A DNA stretch of 64,000 nt from Holophagae bacterium (GTDB lineage: Bacteria > Acidobacteriota > Holophagae > Acanthopleuribacterales > Acanthopleuribacteraceae). Of the stretch, positions 12,001-19,800 are shown one piece after another (positions within the stretch are counted from its first letter, which is position 1; every line of letters begins with the position of its first letter). The position numbers and the translations under genes are program-made. The notes beneath the pieces were generated by a model. It worked only from the letters and a program-made list of their open reading frames with translations. It was not told where the DNA came from and made no database searches. The stretch is from positions 620,001-684,000 of the forward strand of contig JAUIFE010000002.1 in NCBI GenBank assembly GCA_030429565.1, read 5' to 3'.

Positions 12001-15000
12001 TCGACCGGTTGACCGAGGCGTTTGGCGCGGTAAAGCTGGTTCATTTCATCGACCAGCACACCCAAAGACCAGCCGTCGCCGGCAATGTGGTGCAGGGTCA
12101 GCAGCAGCAGGTGGCAGGGTTTTTCGAAGCGCTCCGGCGCCGTATCAAAGGCTTCAGCCACACCGCTTAAACCGGCGGGTAAAGCCACCAGTCGGGCTCG
12201 AATCGGCAGGTCTTGATCCAGTTGGAACGGCGCGCGGGCCTCGGCGTCGAGCAGAGCCTGCAACTGTTCCGGCGCGTCGGCCTGGTCGGCCTGCAGCGAT
12301 TCACGCGCCATCTGGAAACTATCGGCCGGGCGCGGTTGCTGCATCGGCGTATCGCCGACGGATAGGTAGCAGGAACGCAAAATCTCGTGACGGTCGATAA
12401 GTGTGATCAGGGCTTGTTCCAGATCGTCGGCATTCAGGTCGCCGGAGAGCAATAGGGCGATCGGGATGTTGTACAGTGCGTTGCCGGGGTCCAGATTGTC
12501 GAGGAACCAAAGGCGTTGCTGGGCAAAGGAAAGCGGATAGAATTCGGCCGGCTCAAGCGGGGTTGGCGGGGGCAAGGCGTCGTCCACCGCGCTCTGAATG
12601 CGTTCGGCTTGTTCGGCAATGGTGGCGGCGGCGAACAGATCGCGCAAGGTAAAGGCGACCTTGAAGCCGGTGCGAATACGCGACACCAACTGGGTCGCCA
12701 ACAAACTGTGCCCGCCCAAGCGGAAGAAATTGTCGTCAATGCCGATGCGGCTTTTGCCCAGCAGGGTGGACCACCATTCAGCCAGTAGGGTTTCCGTGTG
12801 GTTGCGCGGTGCCCGGTAGTCGTCGCGTGTGGGGTCGTCTTCCTTTTCGAACAAAGCCAGCGCTTGGGTGTCGACCTTGCCGTTGACGGTCAGGGGAATC
12901 GTATCAACGGCGATCAAACGCGCGGGTACCATGTAACTCGGCAGAGAGGCCGGCAACTGACGGCGCACCTCGGCCGTGTCCAGCGTCACGCCGTCGCGCG
13001 CGACCAGGAACGCCGCCAAACGTTGGCGTTCGGCTTGGCCGAGCAGCAACACCACGGCTTGGGCGATGTCGTCCAGGCGCTCCAGCGCCACCTCGATTTC
13101 GCCCGGTTCAATGCGGTAACCGCGTAGTTTGACCTGGCGGTCGATGCGCCCCAAAAACTCCAGATCTCCGTCCGGGCGGAAACGCACGCGGTCGCCGGTG
13201 CGGTACAAACGCGCGCCAGGCTGATCGGAAAAAGGGTCAGGCACAAAAGCGGCGGCGGTCGTCGCGGGGCGACCGACGTAACCGCGCGCCAAACCCGCGC
13301 CACCGATGTAGAGTTCACCGGCGAAACCGGCTGCAACCGGTCGACCCTGCTCGTCCAAAACATACAGGCTGGTATTGGCAATCGGGCGGCCGATGGGGAC
13401 GGCACCGCGGCTGCCGGCGGGTGCGATCACCTCGTGGACACAGCAGCCGACGACGGTTTCGGTCGGGCCGTATTCGTTAAAGAAACGGGCGTTGGGGAAA
13501 AAGCGACGCCAAGTGGCCAGGCGTTCGTAGAACAGCGCTTCGCCGCCGAGCACAAAACTGCCGCCGCTGGGTTGCAACGCCTCGGTTTCGGCACGTGGCG
13601 TCAAGACGTCGAGGTGGGCGGGCGTTAGCTTGATTGGGTTCAGGCCGGCGTAATCACTCAAGAGCTCACCCAAGGCTTCGGCATCTTGGCCGCCTTGGGG
13701 CAGGTAAACCGGTTTGCCCGAAAGCATCGGCAGGAACAGCGCGGTGACCGTTGCGTCAAAGCTGAGCGATCCATGCAGCGGCGCCCCTTCGCCGTCTTTG
13801 GCGGCGTAAGCGTTTTGCGCCCAGTAGAGGTAGTTGCTCAAACCGCGATGGGTAATCGCGGTGCCCTTTGGCTGTCCGCTGGAACCGGAGGTGTAAATGA
13901 CATACACCAGGTTGTCTGGTTGTGGCTGAACCAAAGGGGTCGGTACTTCGGCCACAACCGGTGGTGCTTCGTCGAGCAGCAGTGCCGCGGGTGCCGATGG
14001 GGGCAGTGCCGCCGCCGTGGCGCCATGGGTCAGGACCTTGACGGCACCGGCGTCTTCCAGCATGAAGGCGATGCGCGCCTCCGGGTGAGCGGGATCAAGC
14101 GGCAGGTAGGCGGCGCCGGCTTTGACAACCGCCCAAATGGCAACCAACATCTCAAACGAGGGTTGGCAATAAATGGCGACGACCTGGTCGCAACCAATTC
14201 CTTGTGCGCGCAACACCGCCGCCCAAGCGTCGGCGCGGGTCGCGAGCTCGCCGAAGCTCAGGCGTTGCTCGCCGTGAACCACCGCCGTTTGTTGGGCAAA
14301 GGTTTCGCCGGCGTTGCGCAGCAAAGCGGCCAGGACTTCGGGACCGGCGAAGGTCTGTTGGGTTTGGTTGAACTGCTGCAACAGCGTCACCCGATCCTGC
14401 TCGCCCAGCAAATCCAGTTGGTCCACGCGGGCGTCGGGTTGCGCGACGATCCGTTGCAACAGGGTCAGCCATTGGCGCGCCCATAAGGCGGCGGTTTCGG
14501 TAGTAAAGGCGGCGTCGTCGAACTGGACGTCCACACTCAGGACCGAGCCGCGATCTAAAACGTGTAGGCCGAGCAAAAAGGATTCAGCGATGCAGGTTTC
14601 GTCCAGGTGAACAAAACGCAGACCGCCGCATTCAACGGGTTGCGGCGTTTGGCGGAAACTGAAACCCAATGTGGCGGCTACTTCCGGTTTTTCGCGGCGA
14701 TAGTACTCCAACCACTGCTCGCGTTCGCGCCAGAGGGCGTCGTGGCGTCGCCAGGCCGCGTCGAAGGTGATGCCTGGATCCAGTTCGACCGTCATCGGCA
14801 CAAAGTGGGTCAGCGGCCCGAGCGCGTCGCTCAGTTCATCGAACTTGCGGCAGTCAAAGGCCGTGTGAATTTGGGGGGCGTTTTGTTCAGAAAGGCGTGC
14901 CGTGAGCGCCTGCCAAGCGGTGAACAGCAAGGTTTGCAGCGATGAGTCACGCGTTGCGGCCAAACGGCGCAAGTCTTCCAATAAGACGCCGTCCAACAAA

Positions 15001-15695
15001 AGTCGGTGGTAGCGGGCAACGCCGAAGGTGCCCTGCTCGGAAAGACGGAACGGGAGTTGCGGTGCCGCTGCCGCCGCCGTGTTTTGAGCCGCCCAATAGG
15101 TGCGACCTTCCTCGGTATCTTCACCCACTTGCAGCTCGTGCAGCCATTCGCTCAGGTCCCCGTATTGCAGGGGTTCGTGTTCGGGTTCCGGCGCACCGCA
15201 TTCCGCCAGGTACAAATCGGCCAAGGCCTGGACCAGGGCGTCGACACCGGCCGCATCGCCATTGAGGACTGAAACACGCAGCAACAGCAGGTGCTCGTTT
15301 TCCGCGAGCGCACATAACTGAGCCGTCAAGGGTTGCGGCTCTGGTTCTTGGGCGAGCATCGTCAAAAAGGGGCGCGCCAGACCGTTGTGAAGCGAGGCAA
15401 GGTTGGCCGGATCCAGGGTTGCCGGCGCGGACCAGTCGCCGATGGCGAAGGGGGCGGCCTCGTTGACGACCTGCAACGGCAGGTTCATGCCGTCCAGGCG
15501 GGCAAAAGAGGTGCGCAGGATTTCGTGGCTTTCGATCAGGCGGTTAAACGCCGCCTGTAAGGCGTCCCGGTTCAGGGTTCCGCGCAATTGCAGCAATAGA
15601 TTGAGCGATTTCTCTGCACCCTCGCCGCGTTGGCGACTGTACCAGAGTTGTTTCTGCTGGGGTGAGAGTCGAAATCCTTCCAGTTTTTCTTGCAT
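1..15695 (-). CDS. Nonribosomal peptide synthetase NRPS-C, 3' end outside window (C*-A-T-C-A[MT]-T-E-C-A-T-C-A-T-C...)
   Basis: Reading from an ATG at 15695 (AGGAAG about 6-9 nt upstream), the frame stays open through base 1 for at least 5231 codons, checked at several points by hand translation. Approximate residues: C1 5-460, A1 470-945, T1 960-1030, C2 1050-1510, A2 with inserted methyltransferase 1530-2325, T2 2335-2410, E 2420-2855, C3 2885-3330, A3 3345-3850, T3 3860-3940, C4 3955-4415, A4 4420-4915, T4 4920-4990, C5 from about 5015 (cut). T domains show FFRLGGHSL, NLFELGADS, FFMLGGHSL, FFQAGGHSL. C1 has VSVLNGD where HHxxxDG should be. E has HHLCVDAVSWR and GLGYGVLRYL; C3 after it has HHLLFDGWS, as expected for a DCL domain. 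Specificity residues read by eye: A1 DATKVGEVG (Asn-like), A2 DAGVVVAVY (unknown), A3 IDWTISLGD (beta-Ala-like), A4 DVWHISLVD (Ser). It follows a dioxygenase gene by 47 bp and extends the chain received from NRPS-B. No thioesterase is visible. Confidence 0.95.
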   Translation of the reverse strand, partial: MQEKLEGFRLSPQQKQLWYSRQRGEGAEKSLNLLLQLRGTLNRDALQAAFNRLIESHEILRTSFARLDGMNLPLQVVNEAAPFAIGDWSAPATLDPANLASLHNGLARPFLTMLAQEPEPQPLTAQLCALAENEHLLLLRVSVLNGDAAGVDALVQALADLYLAECGAPEPEHEPLQYGDLSEWLHELQVGEDTEEGRTYWAAQNTAAAAAPQLPFRLSEQGTFGVARYHRLLLDGVLLEDLRRLAATRDSSLQTLLFTAWQALTARLSEQNAPQIHTAFDCRKFDELSDALGPLTHFVPMTVELDPGITFDAAWRRHDALWREREQWLEYYRREKPEVAATLGFSFRQTPQPVECGGLRFVHLDETCIAESFLLGLHVLDRGSVLSVDVQFDDAAFTTETAALWARQWLTLLQRIVAQPDARVDQLDLLGEQDRVTLLQQFNQTQQTFAGPEVLAALLRNAGETFAQQTAVVHGEQRLSFGELATRADAWAAVLRAQGIGCDQVVAIYCQPSFEMLVAIWAVVKAGAAYLPLDPAHPEARIAFMLEDAGAVKVLTHGATAAALPPSAPAALLLDEAPPVVAEVPTPLVQPQPDNLVYVIYTSGSSGQPKGTAITHRGLSNYLYWAQNAYAAKDGEGAPLHGSLSFDATVTALFLPMLSGKPVYLPQGGQDAEALGELLSDYAGLNPIKLTPAHLDVLTPRAETEALQPSGGSFVLGGEALFYERLATWRRFFPNARFFNEYGPTETVVGCCVHEVIAPAGSRGAVPIGRPIANTSLYVLDEQGRPVAAGFAGELYIGGAGLARGYVGRPATTAAAFVPDPFSDQPGARLYRTGDRVRFRPDGDLEFLGRIDRQVKLRGYRIEPGEIEVALERLDDIAQAVVLLLGQAERQRLAAFLVARDGVTLDTAEVRRQLPASLPSYMVPARLIAVDTIPLTVNGKVDTQALALFEKEDDPTRDDYRAPRNHTETLLAEWWSTLLGKSRIGIDDNFFRLGGHSLLATQLVSRIRTGFKVAFTLRDLFAAATIAEQAERIQSAVDDALPPPTPLEPAEFYPLSFAQQRLWFLDNLDPGNALYNIPIALLLSGDLNADDLEQALITLIDRHEILRSCYLSVGDTPMQQPRPADSFQMARESLQADQADAPEQLQALLDAEARAPFQLDQDLPIRARLVALPAGLSGVAEAFDTAPERFEKPCHLLLLTLHHIAGDGWSLGVLVDEMNQLYRAKRLGQPVDLPAPRFQYRDFAHWQRHTLGPLVFEEQLAYWREQLADAPPLLDLPLDFPRPATRAYRGASEPLTLDRQTTAALHAVTREEGATLFMGLLAGFAALLQRYTGEEDLVIGTDIANRNHAATESLIGFFVNQLPLRLNMADHLDFRALLRQARATTLEAYAHQDLPFDRIVAALNPRREPSYAPIFQVKLVLQNTPETEADPHGLDLTYLSTDNGANEFDLLLNLAEIDGRLQGGLFYNSEIFNPATIQRMTRHFATLLTHLVADPGRTPQQVALLDAVERRTILRDFNLTPAPYDGQSCIHEVFERHVAAHPDKIALINGDETITFGELNRQANQLAHLLIDMGVERDTIVAICMDRSARLLVAILGVLKAGAAYVPLAGDLPTDRKALILEDTAALMVLTEEAQIDSLPNVWIPVISLDGQAEMLADEADINPGLVVDPDQLAYLIFTSGSTGRPKGVMIEHRGVVNLTRWQAACYGTTPDSRVSQFASYSFDASVGESFMALLNGLTLVMLGRRLSPDALIEAVNHYRISVMVLVPSLIKELEPERLLHGDQLSVVAVGEACPPELAERWSRYTTFFNAYGPTEFTVYSHLWRIDPAALTPKAAVPIGRPIHNSKSYILDPHLNPVPIGVTGELYLCGPAIARGYHARPDLSADRFMPNPFYREVLYTSEGTLYRDGQGPQIKQLHDRFAERQTAFAPENPASPRMPVADVLALCETLDTDLAEQTRTLLQTYRDNQAVLAGFIRYFAEGINNSYASVGIDRRGLALLLGDPRGKQGVDFGFGHGEVMQTLTEMGASVRGLDLNPVFVQAARKLGFDARMAKIDAPTDQFQSESGLAPNSLDFAITTLVLDRLERPRQFLQNLFDSLKDGATFAIQTLLPIVGVDDGQVEQPIVYTPEAHQLTTGKDYRQDKAELAEVLADLGCDDLVVSHFPYLVVSRDGIQEYTAWSFRGVKQPVATTAPKPHFKRMYRTGDLARYLPDGRIEFRGRIDNQVKIRGFRIELGEIEALLLRHQAVRNAAVIVRHDEGRPQITAYIVRREGGEVDAEELRRLSADNLPEYMVPSALVFLDALPVNRSNKLDINALPAPLAGGRAEEKGYTAPRNHREALIADICGEALGHAPISVEANLFELGADSILIVQMVGRLNRAGLQLGVHHFFQYQNIAGLANVADEEPTVEANQGMVSGPVPLTPIQHWFTELDLQQRDQYSQALLLRARDKVDGDALEQAAAELVRHHDALRLRLHFDGTWIQTNAAAQTESVVTVVDLEAFANDAARHATLAALFAETRAGLNLSNGPLLRICLIREPARQQEHLFITVHHLCVDAVSWRFLLEDLLAGYQQAVTGERVHLPPKTTSFRDWALALQEYADSETLRTQDEFWNQTHPGDVFGLPRDHDGHNLATATETLSFVLDVDATRNLLQRPAALFRARVDETLLTALTGALAQQTDGRRFCFGLEHHGRPDGFMDLDLTRTVGWFTAYYPQQIKRPTGTPGDRLLAVKEQLRSVPQRGLGYGVLRYLTQDEALRTALAESPKHDISFNYLGNMDGALAEDAPFVAASDMPEPPNAETGQRDVALEIVAFVQDGRLQVDFTYCTNLHDSATIQRFRDSFGEQLDSLLDHCKDEAHARLSPADFPLAQATLARWPAERFQSLLPFEAGIEDVYPLTPLQQGILHISLDQHGEGLYFNQFLYRLQGAVDADALFAAVGETVERHPVLRTAFHWEAGGAPLQVVYRHAEPEIQRLDWRESNPAEQNHALVDLLQKDRARGFAVDQPCLMRFILIQMGAQDYRLIWDSHHLLFDGWSAARILGDVFAAYGRMQGRQQDGLTVAQSRPFRDYLVWLAKRDGRAAEKFWRKTLAGFTQATPLPPAAPRMAQHADPSFTQIRLDESHMQALQNFAAANQVTLNTLVQGAWSLVLARYSDRRDLVFGVTVSGRPLDLTGVDTMVGLFINTLPLRVSLPDDQSVAAWLQSLQQGNLAIRRFEETPLVDATRWSDVTPGTPLFQSLVVFENYHVDEAVEQLDPGFDVDQELVFEKVNYPLALYASPDQALTLQLRYDNAVYSEHDGTRLLQQVQDALVLLTEDADQPLGRIGLLSPEAQQNILTATRGAAVEKRDDQLIQGLFERQAAARGNEPAVLGAKPLSFKALDERANRWAHYLQEMGVAAETFVALFLPRDQDLVTAMLAVLKAGGAFLLLDPKNPAERNEHMVLEAEPQLLLSRGDMLDQLPDLEVPVIPMDEDEEVTLAYPVAAPSAAVLPDNAAYLFFTSGSTGRPKGVVGTHRAYLNRLHWLLAAMPFGEDEIGCHKTSLNFIDGLWEVFGPLSAGRPLLPVASEIADDPPRLVAELAKHRVTRLTLVPSLLREMLHHHPDLGARAPHLRNWICSGETLPLALLQNFTAAVPHARLMNLYGTTEVAGDVTAWTAPSKLATRENLSAVPLGQVIDGVTVTVMDDAGRLCPEQAVGEIHIGGVALARGYLNDPVQTALRFRPDPHGEPGARVYLPGDRGAWVRDQQQQWQLIFAGRSDHQIKLRGMRVELGEIEAALEQLHPESGQVAAAVIGEGETQQLVGYWVCAANAEPEVAALRAGLAKHLPSALIPQRFVFLPHLPLTVNGKLDRNSLPLPDHTDLLENPAKVPPRNALEHLLAGIWSRVLQTDVDDVHADFFMLGGHSLSATRVTGLIADQYGARLPIRSLFEHATIARLAAHLEQLSTATGIEVEPRIRPAGEAAPLSPGQERLWFIQELEGPSAAYNLPVALRLRGDLDVTALNRALHHLLERHESLRQRFPAEDGVPRVEIDPVRQRDLTPIDLAQDPDDLNTWIQREAAHPFDLAREPLFRVCLLRENENSHVLLLNQHHMISDGWSLELLVRELSESYRAFSTGQTPTTKPLPLQYGDYAYWSRHHLTARIESQRNYWLNQLADLPPALELPFDRPRAMATSQRGATLDFAINRTTTEALRQLGQEQGAGLYMVLLAGFQVLLARYSGQHRFATGMPVAGRAYPQFEDLLGFFVNTLVLDADTAGNPRFLDHLGRVRDTTLSALDHADMPFERLVDALQVSRSTQHSPLFQVLFVLQNQPLAELSLPGLTLEPLSADIEQARFDVSVTLVEGQDGLSGTFQYRTDLFDETTIVRLQNSYKRLLDAVVEAPLTAINDLPLQDATVPEQIQPQARGTARVFDGSPLHQRFEAQAAHQPTAPCLLFDGAQWDYATVNRQANQLAHLLVAEGVGVGSAVGVLLERGPHLVTALLAVLKAGAAYVPLDPEQPTQRLAHMIHGCALKHVIHNNAAAATALPDDCLALNLDALHSALQQHADTNLNCRLHGDDLAYIIHTSGSTGKPKGVMNTHRAIANRLDWMQAHFQLQSNEAVLQKTPFGFDVSVWEFFWPLMCGARLVLAAPGGHRDPNYLAHLMTATGVTTAHFVPSMLAAFLETVPTAELPPLRRVICSGEALSADLVAATARALPDTELTNLYGPTEAAVDVSLHVCHAARDAHRVPIGQPTANTELWVLDEHLRPVPTGVAGELYIGGVQLARGYAGQPALTAAAFIPHPFGSAGQRLYRTGDRVCWTSADGGETLLFLGRNDDQLKIRGFRVELGEIERVMTSNDEIGAVTVVAVAAADAPTLVAHVEGPKLEPEQHQALCAALHQQLPDYMVPQFWFYHQNLPTNRNGKRDRNALKAMGLPNQSGDAVSAAPLQTDQERQLAALWCALLDRDAFGRHAHFFQAGGHSLTATRLVARIRDQFGVVLPVRAVFETPRLADLAARIGKAEKAAAGGPITPAPSQTPPPLSFAQQRLWVLDRLEGPSATYNIPTAFRVRGALNAQAMLDAVKDVATRHHVLRARFPEVDGQARQIIDFEQDLDVVYRETTGLTAQERDQLAGKVAREQAMLPFAPTEGRLLRVCLLRFAADDHLLTVTLHHLVADGWSLGVLVDELTHLYRLHNGERLPALAPLAVQYPDYAWHQRHHGQADTALAYWRNKLAGLPPLLQLPTDRPRPKRE
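7130..8440 (-). other. Epimerization (E) domain of NRPS-C module 2
   Basis: Starts near VPLTPIQHWF directly after the T domain NLFELGADS (ADS instead of GHS, typical of T domains that precede E). It contains HHLCVDAVSWR (the usual G is A), TVGWFTAYYP and GLGYGVLRYL, all E-domain core motifs. The next C domain is of the kind that follows E domains (PLTPLQQGILH start). The residue added by this module is therefore predicted to be D-configured. Confidence 0.9.
9110..10010 (-). other. Methyltransferase domain inserted in the second A domain of NRPS-C, between motifs A6 and A7
   Basis: Within the continuous NRPS-C frame, the A-domain sequence runs through GELYLCGP and FMPNPF, then about 300 residues of foreign sequence follow. 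The A domain resumes with MYRTGDLARYLPDG and GRIDNQVKIRGFRIELGEIE. The insert carries a class I SAM-binding motif, VDFGFGHGEVM, with an acidic strand-2 end in RGLDLNP. N- or C-methylation of the residue activated by this module is the usual role for such inserts; the target atom cannot be read from sequence. The insertion point lies ahead of A7, not in the better-known A8/A9 or A2/A3 positions. Confidence 0.85.
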
Positions 15696-15742
15696 GGCTT
15701 CTTCCTAAAAAAATCGTGGTCTTGGGGGATGGATGCAGTGGT

Positions 15743-16828
15743 TTAGTGGGAGCGGAGCGGCGTGGCCGGCGTTTGGTATGCGGCGACGTGACCGTCGCGG
15801 TAGGTGGCGGCGTGGCGCATGGTCACCACCACCTTACGGGCCCCTTCAAACGGGTTGCGACCGTGGGCAAACAGTAAATTGTCGAGCGCGAGCAAATCGC
15901 CGGGTTGCCATGGAAAAGCCGTTTCCTCGGCCTTGAACGCGGCGTGAATTTCGGCAAGGTCGTCGGCCGGTATTGGTGAACCGTCGCCAAAGTAGGTGTT
16001 GCGCGGCAGGTCCTCCTCGGCAACGTCGAGGGCTTCGCGAACCTGAGCGGGCAGGGCCGAGGCATGGAACAAATGGGCTTGGTTGAACCACACCTTCTCG
16101 CCGCTTTCGGGATGAACCACCGTCGCTGGGTTCACCTGTCGGGTGCGCAGTCGGTCGCCGCGCCATTCGGCCTCAATCCCCATCGCGGCACAGGCGGCGT
16201 TGACGTCGTCGCGTGAGTCGCACTGGAACACCTCGCGCCACGGCAGATCGACGTCGCCGTAGTTGCGCACGTACATCACACCCCATTTCTCGAAACGGGC
16301 GCGAAGCTTGGGGTCGAGTCGCTGGTAAATGCGGCGGCTGTCGGCCAGCGGGGTCTCGCCGCCGCGTTCCGCGCAGATCATGCTGTAGAAAAAGATCTGA
16401 CGGGGCCAGATGCGGGCGTAGGCGTTTTCGTTGTGGAGCGGGATTCGTTGGTCGGCCGGGTACTCGGTCGAGGTGTAGACGCCGTTCCCTTGGGCGGTTC
16501 GCGGGGTGGACCGGTAGGTGTAGTCAAGCGGCGTCCCGCCGAAGCCGGCCTGTACCATCGCTTGGAAACCGCTCTCGTCGGTGAGGTTAAAGCCGCGCAG
16601 CAACAGGGCGCCGCGACCCTGCAACCAAGCCGCCGTTTGCGCCTGGTTTTTGGCCAGCCAGGCCGCCGCGTCCAGGTCCGCGTGTTTGGGTGAAATCACC
16701 AGCGGGGCGGTGTGATCCGAGTACATGGGTTCGGTGGCAACCAGGGTGTCGCTGGTGACCTGAATGGTTTTGCGGCGGCTACCCCGTAATTTGGCCAAGC
16801 CGGCCGGTCCTTTGGAAGTCTGTTTCAT
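15743..16828 (-). CDS. SyrP-like TauD/TfdA Fe(II)/2-oxoglutarate dioxygenase (361 aa)
   Basis: The facial-triad pattern HxE...H is visible: H132 and E134 in PLHNENAYA and H322 in NLLFAHGRNPF, with R331 (FEGARK) as the likely 2-oxoglutarate-binding arginine. The overall layout (WPRQIFFYS after the HxE, DNLLFAHGRNPFEG near the C-terminus) matches the SyrP-type hydroxylases found in NRPS clusters, which act on the beta-carbon of a carrier-bound aminoacyl group. The ATG lies 9 bp after the NRPS-B stop, and AAGGA overlaps that stop. It sits between NRPS-B and NRPS-C. Because the next module is Asn-like by its specificity residues, beta-hydroxylation there is a reasonable inference, unproven. The first 20 residues (GLAKLRGSRRK) resemble the C-terminal tail of NRPS-B (SLNKLRRLRRNRD). 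Confidence 0.88.
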   Translation of the reverse strand: MKQTSKGPAGLAKLRGSRRKTIQVTSDTLVATEPMYSDHTAPLVISPKHADLDAAAWLAKNQAQTAAWLQGRGALLLRGFNLTDESGFQAMVQAGFGGTPLDYTYRSTPRTAQGNGVYTSTEYPADQRIPLHNENAYARIWPRQIFFYSMICAERGGETPLADSRRIYQRLDPKLRARFEKWGVMYVRNYGDVDLPWREVFQCDSRDDVNAACAAMGIEAEWRGDRLRTRQVNPATVVHPESGEKVWFNQAHLFHASALPAQVREALDVAEEDLPRNTYFGDGSPIPADDLAEIHAAFKAEETAFPWQPGDLLALDNLLFAHGRNPFEGARKVVVTMRHAATYRDGHVAAYQTPATPLRSH

Positions 16829-16837
16829 GGTGATTCC

Positions 16838-19800
16838 TTAATCGCGATTGCGGCGCAGGCGGCGCAGCTTGTTGAGGCTGGTTTGCGACGCTTTGGCGGC
16901 GCTTTGGTTGCGGGCTTGCTCCCGTTGGGCGACAACCGGCGCGACCAGGTCGCTGAGACCGAGGGCGGGTTGTTCGCCGGCGCGCTGGAGGAGGGCGCGG
17001 AACTGGTCGAGTAACTGCTGCATACCGGGGGCGGTAAACAGGTCGGTGTTGAATTGAAGCGCGGCCGACAAACCTTGCGGCAAACGTTCCATGTTGAGCA
17101 GTAGGTCGAACTTGGCGGTTTCCTCGGTGAGGTCCATCGGTTCCAAGTCCAGGTTGGGGAGGGCGAGGGTTTCCGCCGGCGTGTTTTGCAAAACCAGCTT
17201 GGATTGGAACAGCGGCGTTCGGCTGAGGTCGCGATCTTGTTTGAGATCGCCGACGAGCACGTCGAAAGGCAACTCGCGGTGGGCGTATGCCGCCAGGATC
17301 ACTTGTTTGCTGCGCGCCAACAGTTCGGCAAAGTCGGGATTGCCGCTGAGGTCGGTGCGCAAGGCGACCTGGTTGACGAAAAACCCGATCAGGGGTTCGA
17401 TGTCGGTCCGGTCGCGGCCGGCGACGTCGGTGCCGACGACTACGTCGTGGTGCTCGGTGTAGGCGAAAAGCAACGCGTTGAAGCCGGCGATGAGCACCAT
17501 AAACAGGGTGGCCTCGTGTTGCAGTGCTAACTGTTCCAGCGCCGCCGCCATGTCCTCGGGCCAGGTTTCTCGAAGCGTGGCGCCCTGGTGAGAGCGCGTG
17601 GCGGGACGGGCCTTTTCGGCCGGAATTTCACGGTAGGCCGCGCCCTGTAATTGTTTGCGCCAGTAGGCTAACTGTTGGGCGACCGCGTCCCCGGTTAAGG
17701 TGCGCCGTTGCCATGCGGCAAAGTCCGCGTACTGAATGGGCAGTGGCGGCAGCGGCGACGGTTTGCCCGCACTGAAGGCCCCGTAAAGCGCGATCAACTC
17801 GCGGATCAACACGCCGAACGACCAACCATCGGAGACGATGTGGTGCATCACGGCGATGAGGACGTGGTCGTTGTCGCCCAACTGCAACAAGGCAAGACGC
17901 AGCAGCGGTCCTTCAGCTAAGTCAAAGGTTTGACCGAGCTGCGCGCGACCGATTCGTCCGATTTCGTCAATTTGTTGTGCCTCGCACAAACCGCGCAGAT
18001 CCAGTTCTTGCCAGAGATAGTCGGCTTCGGCTTCGATGTGGAGCCGGGGCGTACCGGCCACCTGGCGAAAGGTCGTGCGCAGCACCTCGTGACGTAACAC
18101 GATGGTTTCAAGTGCCCGACGCAGGGCGGCGATTTGCAGTTTGCCTTTGAGGCGCAGACCGGCGGGGATGTTGTACGCACCTTGGGTCTGTTCCAGTTGT
18201 TCCAGGAACCAGAGGCGCTGCTGGGCGAAGGACAACGCCAAGCGGCCGTCTCGTGACACCGGTTGTAGCGGCAACGCCTCGGCTTGGGGTTGGGTTTGTT
18301 CCTGGCCGGCCAAGTGCGTCGCCAGTTCGGCGATGGTTGGATGTTCGAACATCACGCGTACCGGCACATCGCGTTTAAGCGAATTGCGCAGGCGCGAAAC
18401 AACCTGGGTTGCCAGCAGCGAGTGACCGCCCAACTGGAAGAAGTTGTGGGTTACGCCGATTTCGGGTCGGTGAAGAACGGTTGCCCAAATCTCGGCAATG
18501 GTTTGTTCCAGCGGGGTGCGCGGCGCAACCAAGGTGGTCGTGTCGCAAAAATCTTCGTCGCGCGGGACCGGCAAGGCTTTGCGGTCGACCTTGCCGTTGG
18601 CGTTGAGTGGTAATTGAGGCAACAGGATAAAGGCATTGGGAACCATGTATTCGGGCAGCGACAGCCGCACGGTTTCACGCAATGCTGAAACCAAGTCAGC
18701 CGAAACCTCTTGACCGTCACGCACCACGTACGCAACCAATCGTTTTTCTCCCGCCGAATCCAGTTGATCCGTGACAACTACTTGGGCGACCGCTTCGTGG
18801 CGTTGCAGGACCGCTTCGATTTCACCCAATTCAATGCGAATGCCGCGAATTTTGATTTGGAAATCGACACGGCCGAGGAACACCAGGTGGCCGTCGCTGC
18901 GACGAAAGGCCTTGTCACCGGTGCGGTACAAACGCTCGCCCGCGAAACGCGGGGCTGGGTGGGGCAAAAAGGCGGCGGCGGTGGCTGCAGGGCGACCGTG
19001 GTAACCCTCGGCCAAACCCGCGCCCGCCAGGTACAACTCGCCGGGGATGTTGGCCGGCAGCGGTTGCAGGCGTTCGTCCAACACGTGGCACGCCACGTTG
19101 GCGAAGGGTTTGCCCATCGGCAACTTGCGAAACTTTTGCGGCTGATCGGTTTCAAACCAACAACTGTCAACCGCGGCTTCCGTGACCCCATAGGAATTGA
19201 TGAAACGCGTCGACGGCTTTAAAAAGGAGCGGATGTGGTGGTAGTCGGCGATCGTCCAACTGTCGGAACCGCAGGCGATCAGTTCGAAGAAGTCGAGTGA
19301 ATGCTTGTGTTGTTCGCAGTACGCTACCAGCGATTTCAAGACAACCGGCACAAATTCGGCGATGGTGGTCCGGTGTTCGGCGGCGAGGCCGAACAATTTT
19401 TCCGGGTCGCCCAAGTACTCGGTTGGACAGATGACCAGGGTCCCGCCGGAACAGAGGCAACGCACCCAATCGCCGGCGTAAACATCAAACGAGAGGTTGG
19501 CCATTTGAAGGTGGATGTGGCGTTGTTCCAAGCGATAGTCCTGCCGCCAAGCGTGAAACATGTTGACCAGCGCGGCGTGGGACACGACCACGCCTTTGGG
19601 GTGGTTGGTGGAGCCGGAAGTATAAACCGTGTAAGCGGGCCGGCGCGGGTCGATGGCAACCGACACCTCTTGCACGAGCTCGGATGTTTGGGACGCCTCG
19701 TTGACGTCCAACTTGGGGCAGGGACAGGGCAGGTCGGCCGGCAATTGATCGCCACGCGTCAAAACCAGTTTGGCTTGGGCGTCGTCCAGCAGGTATTGCA

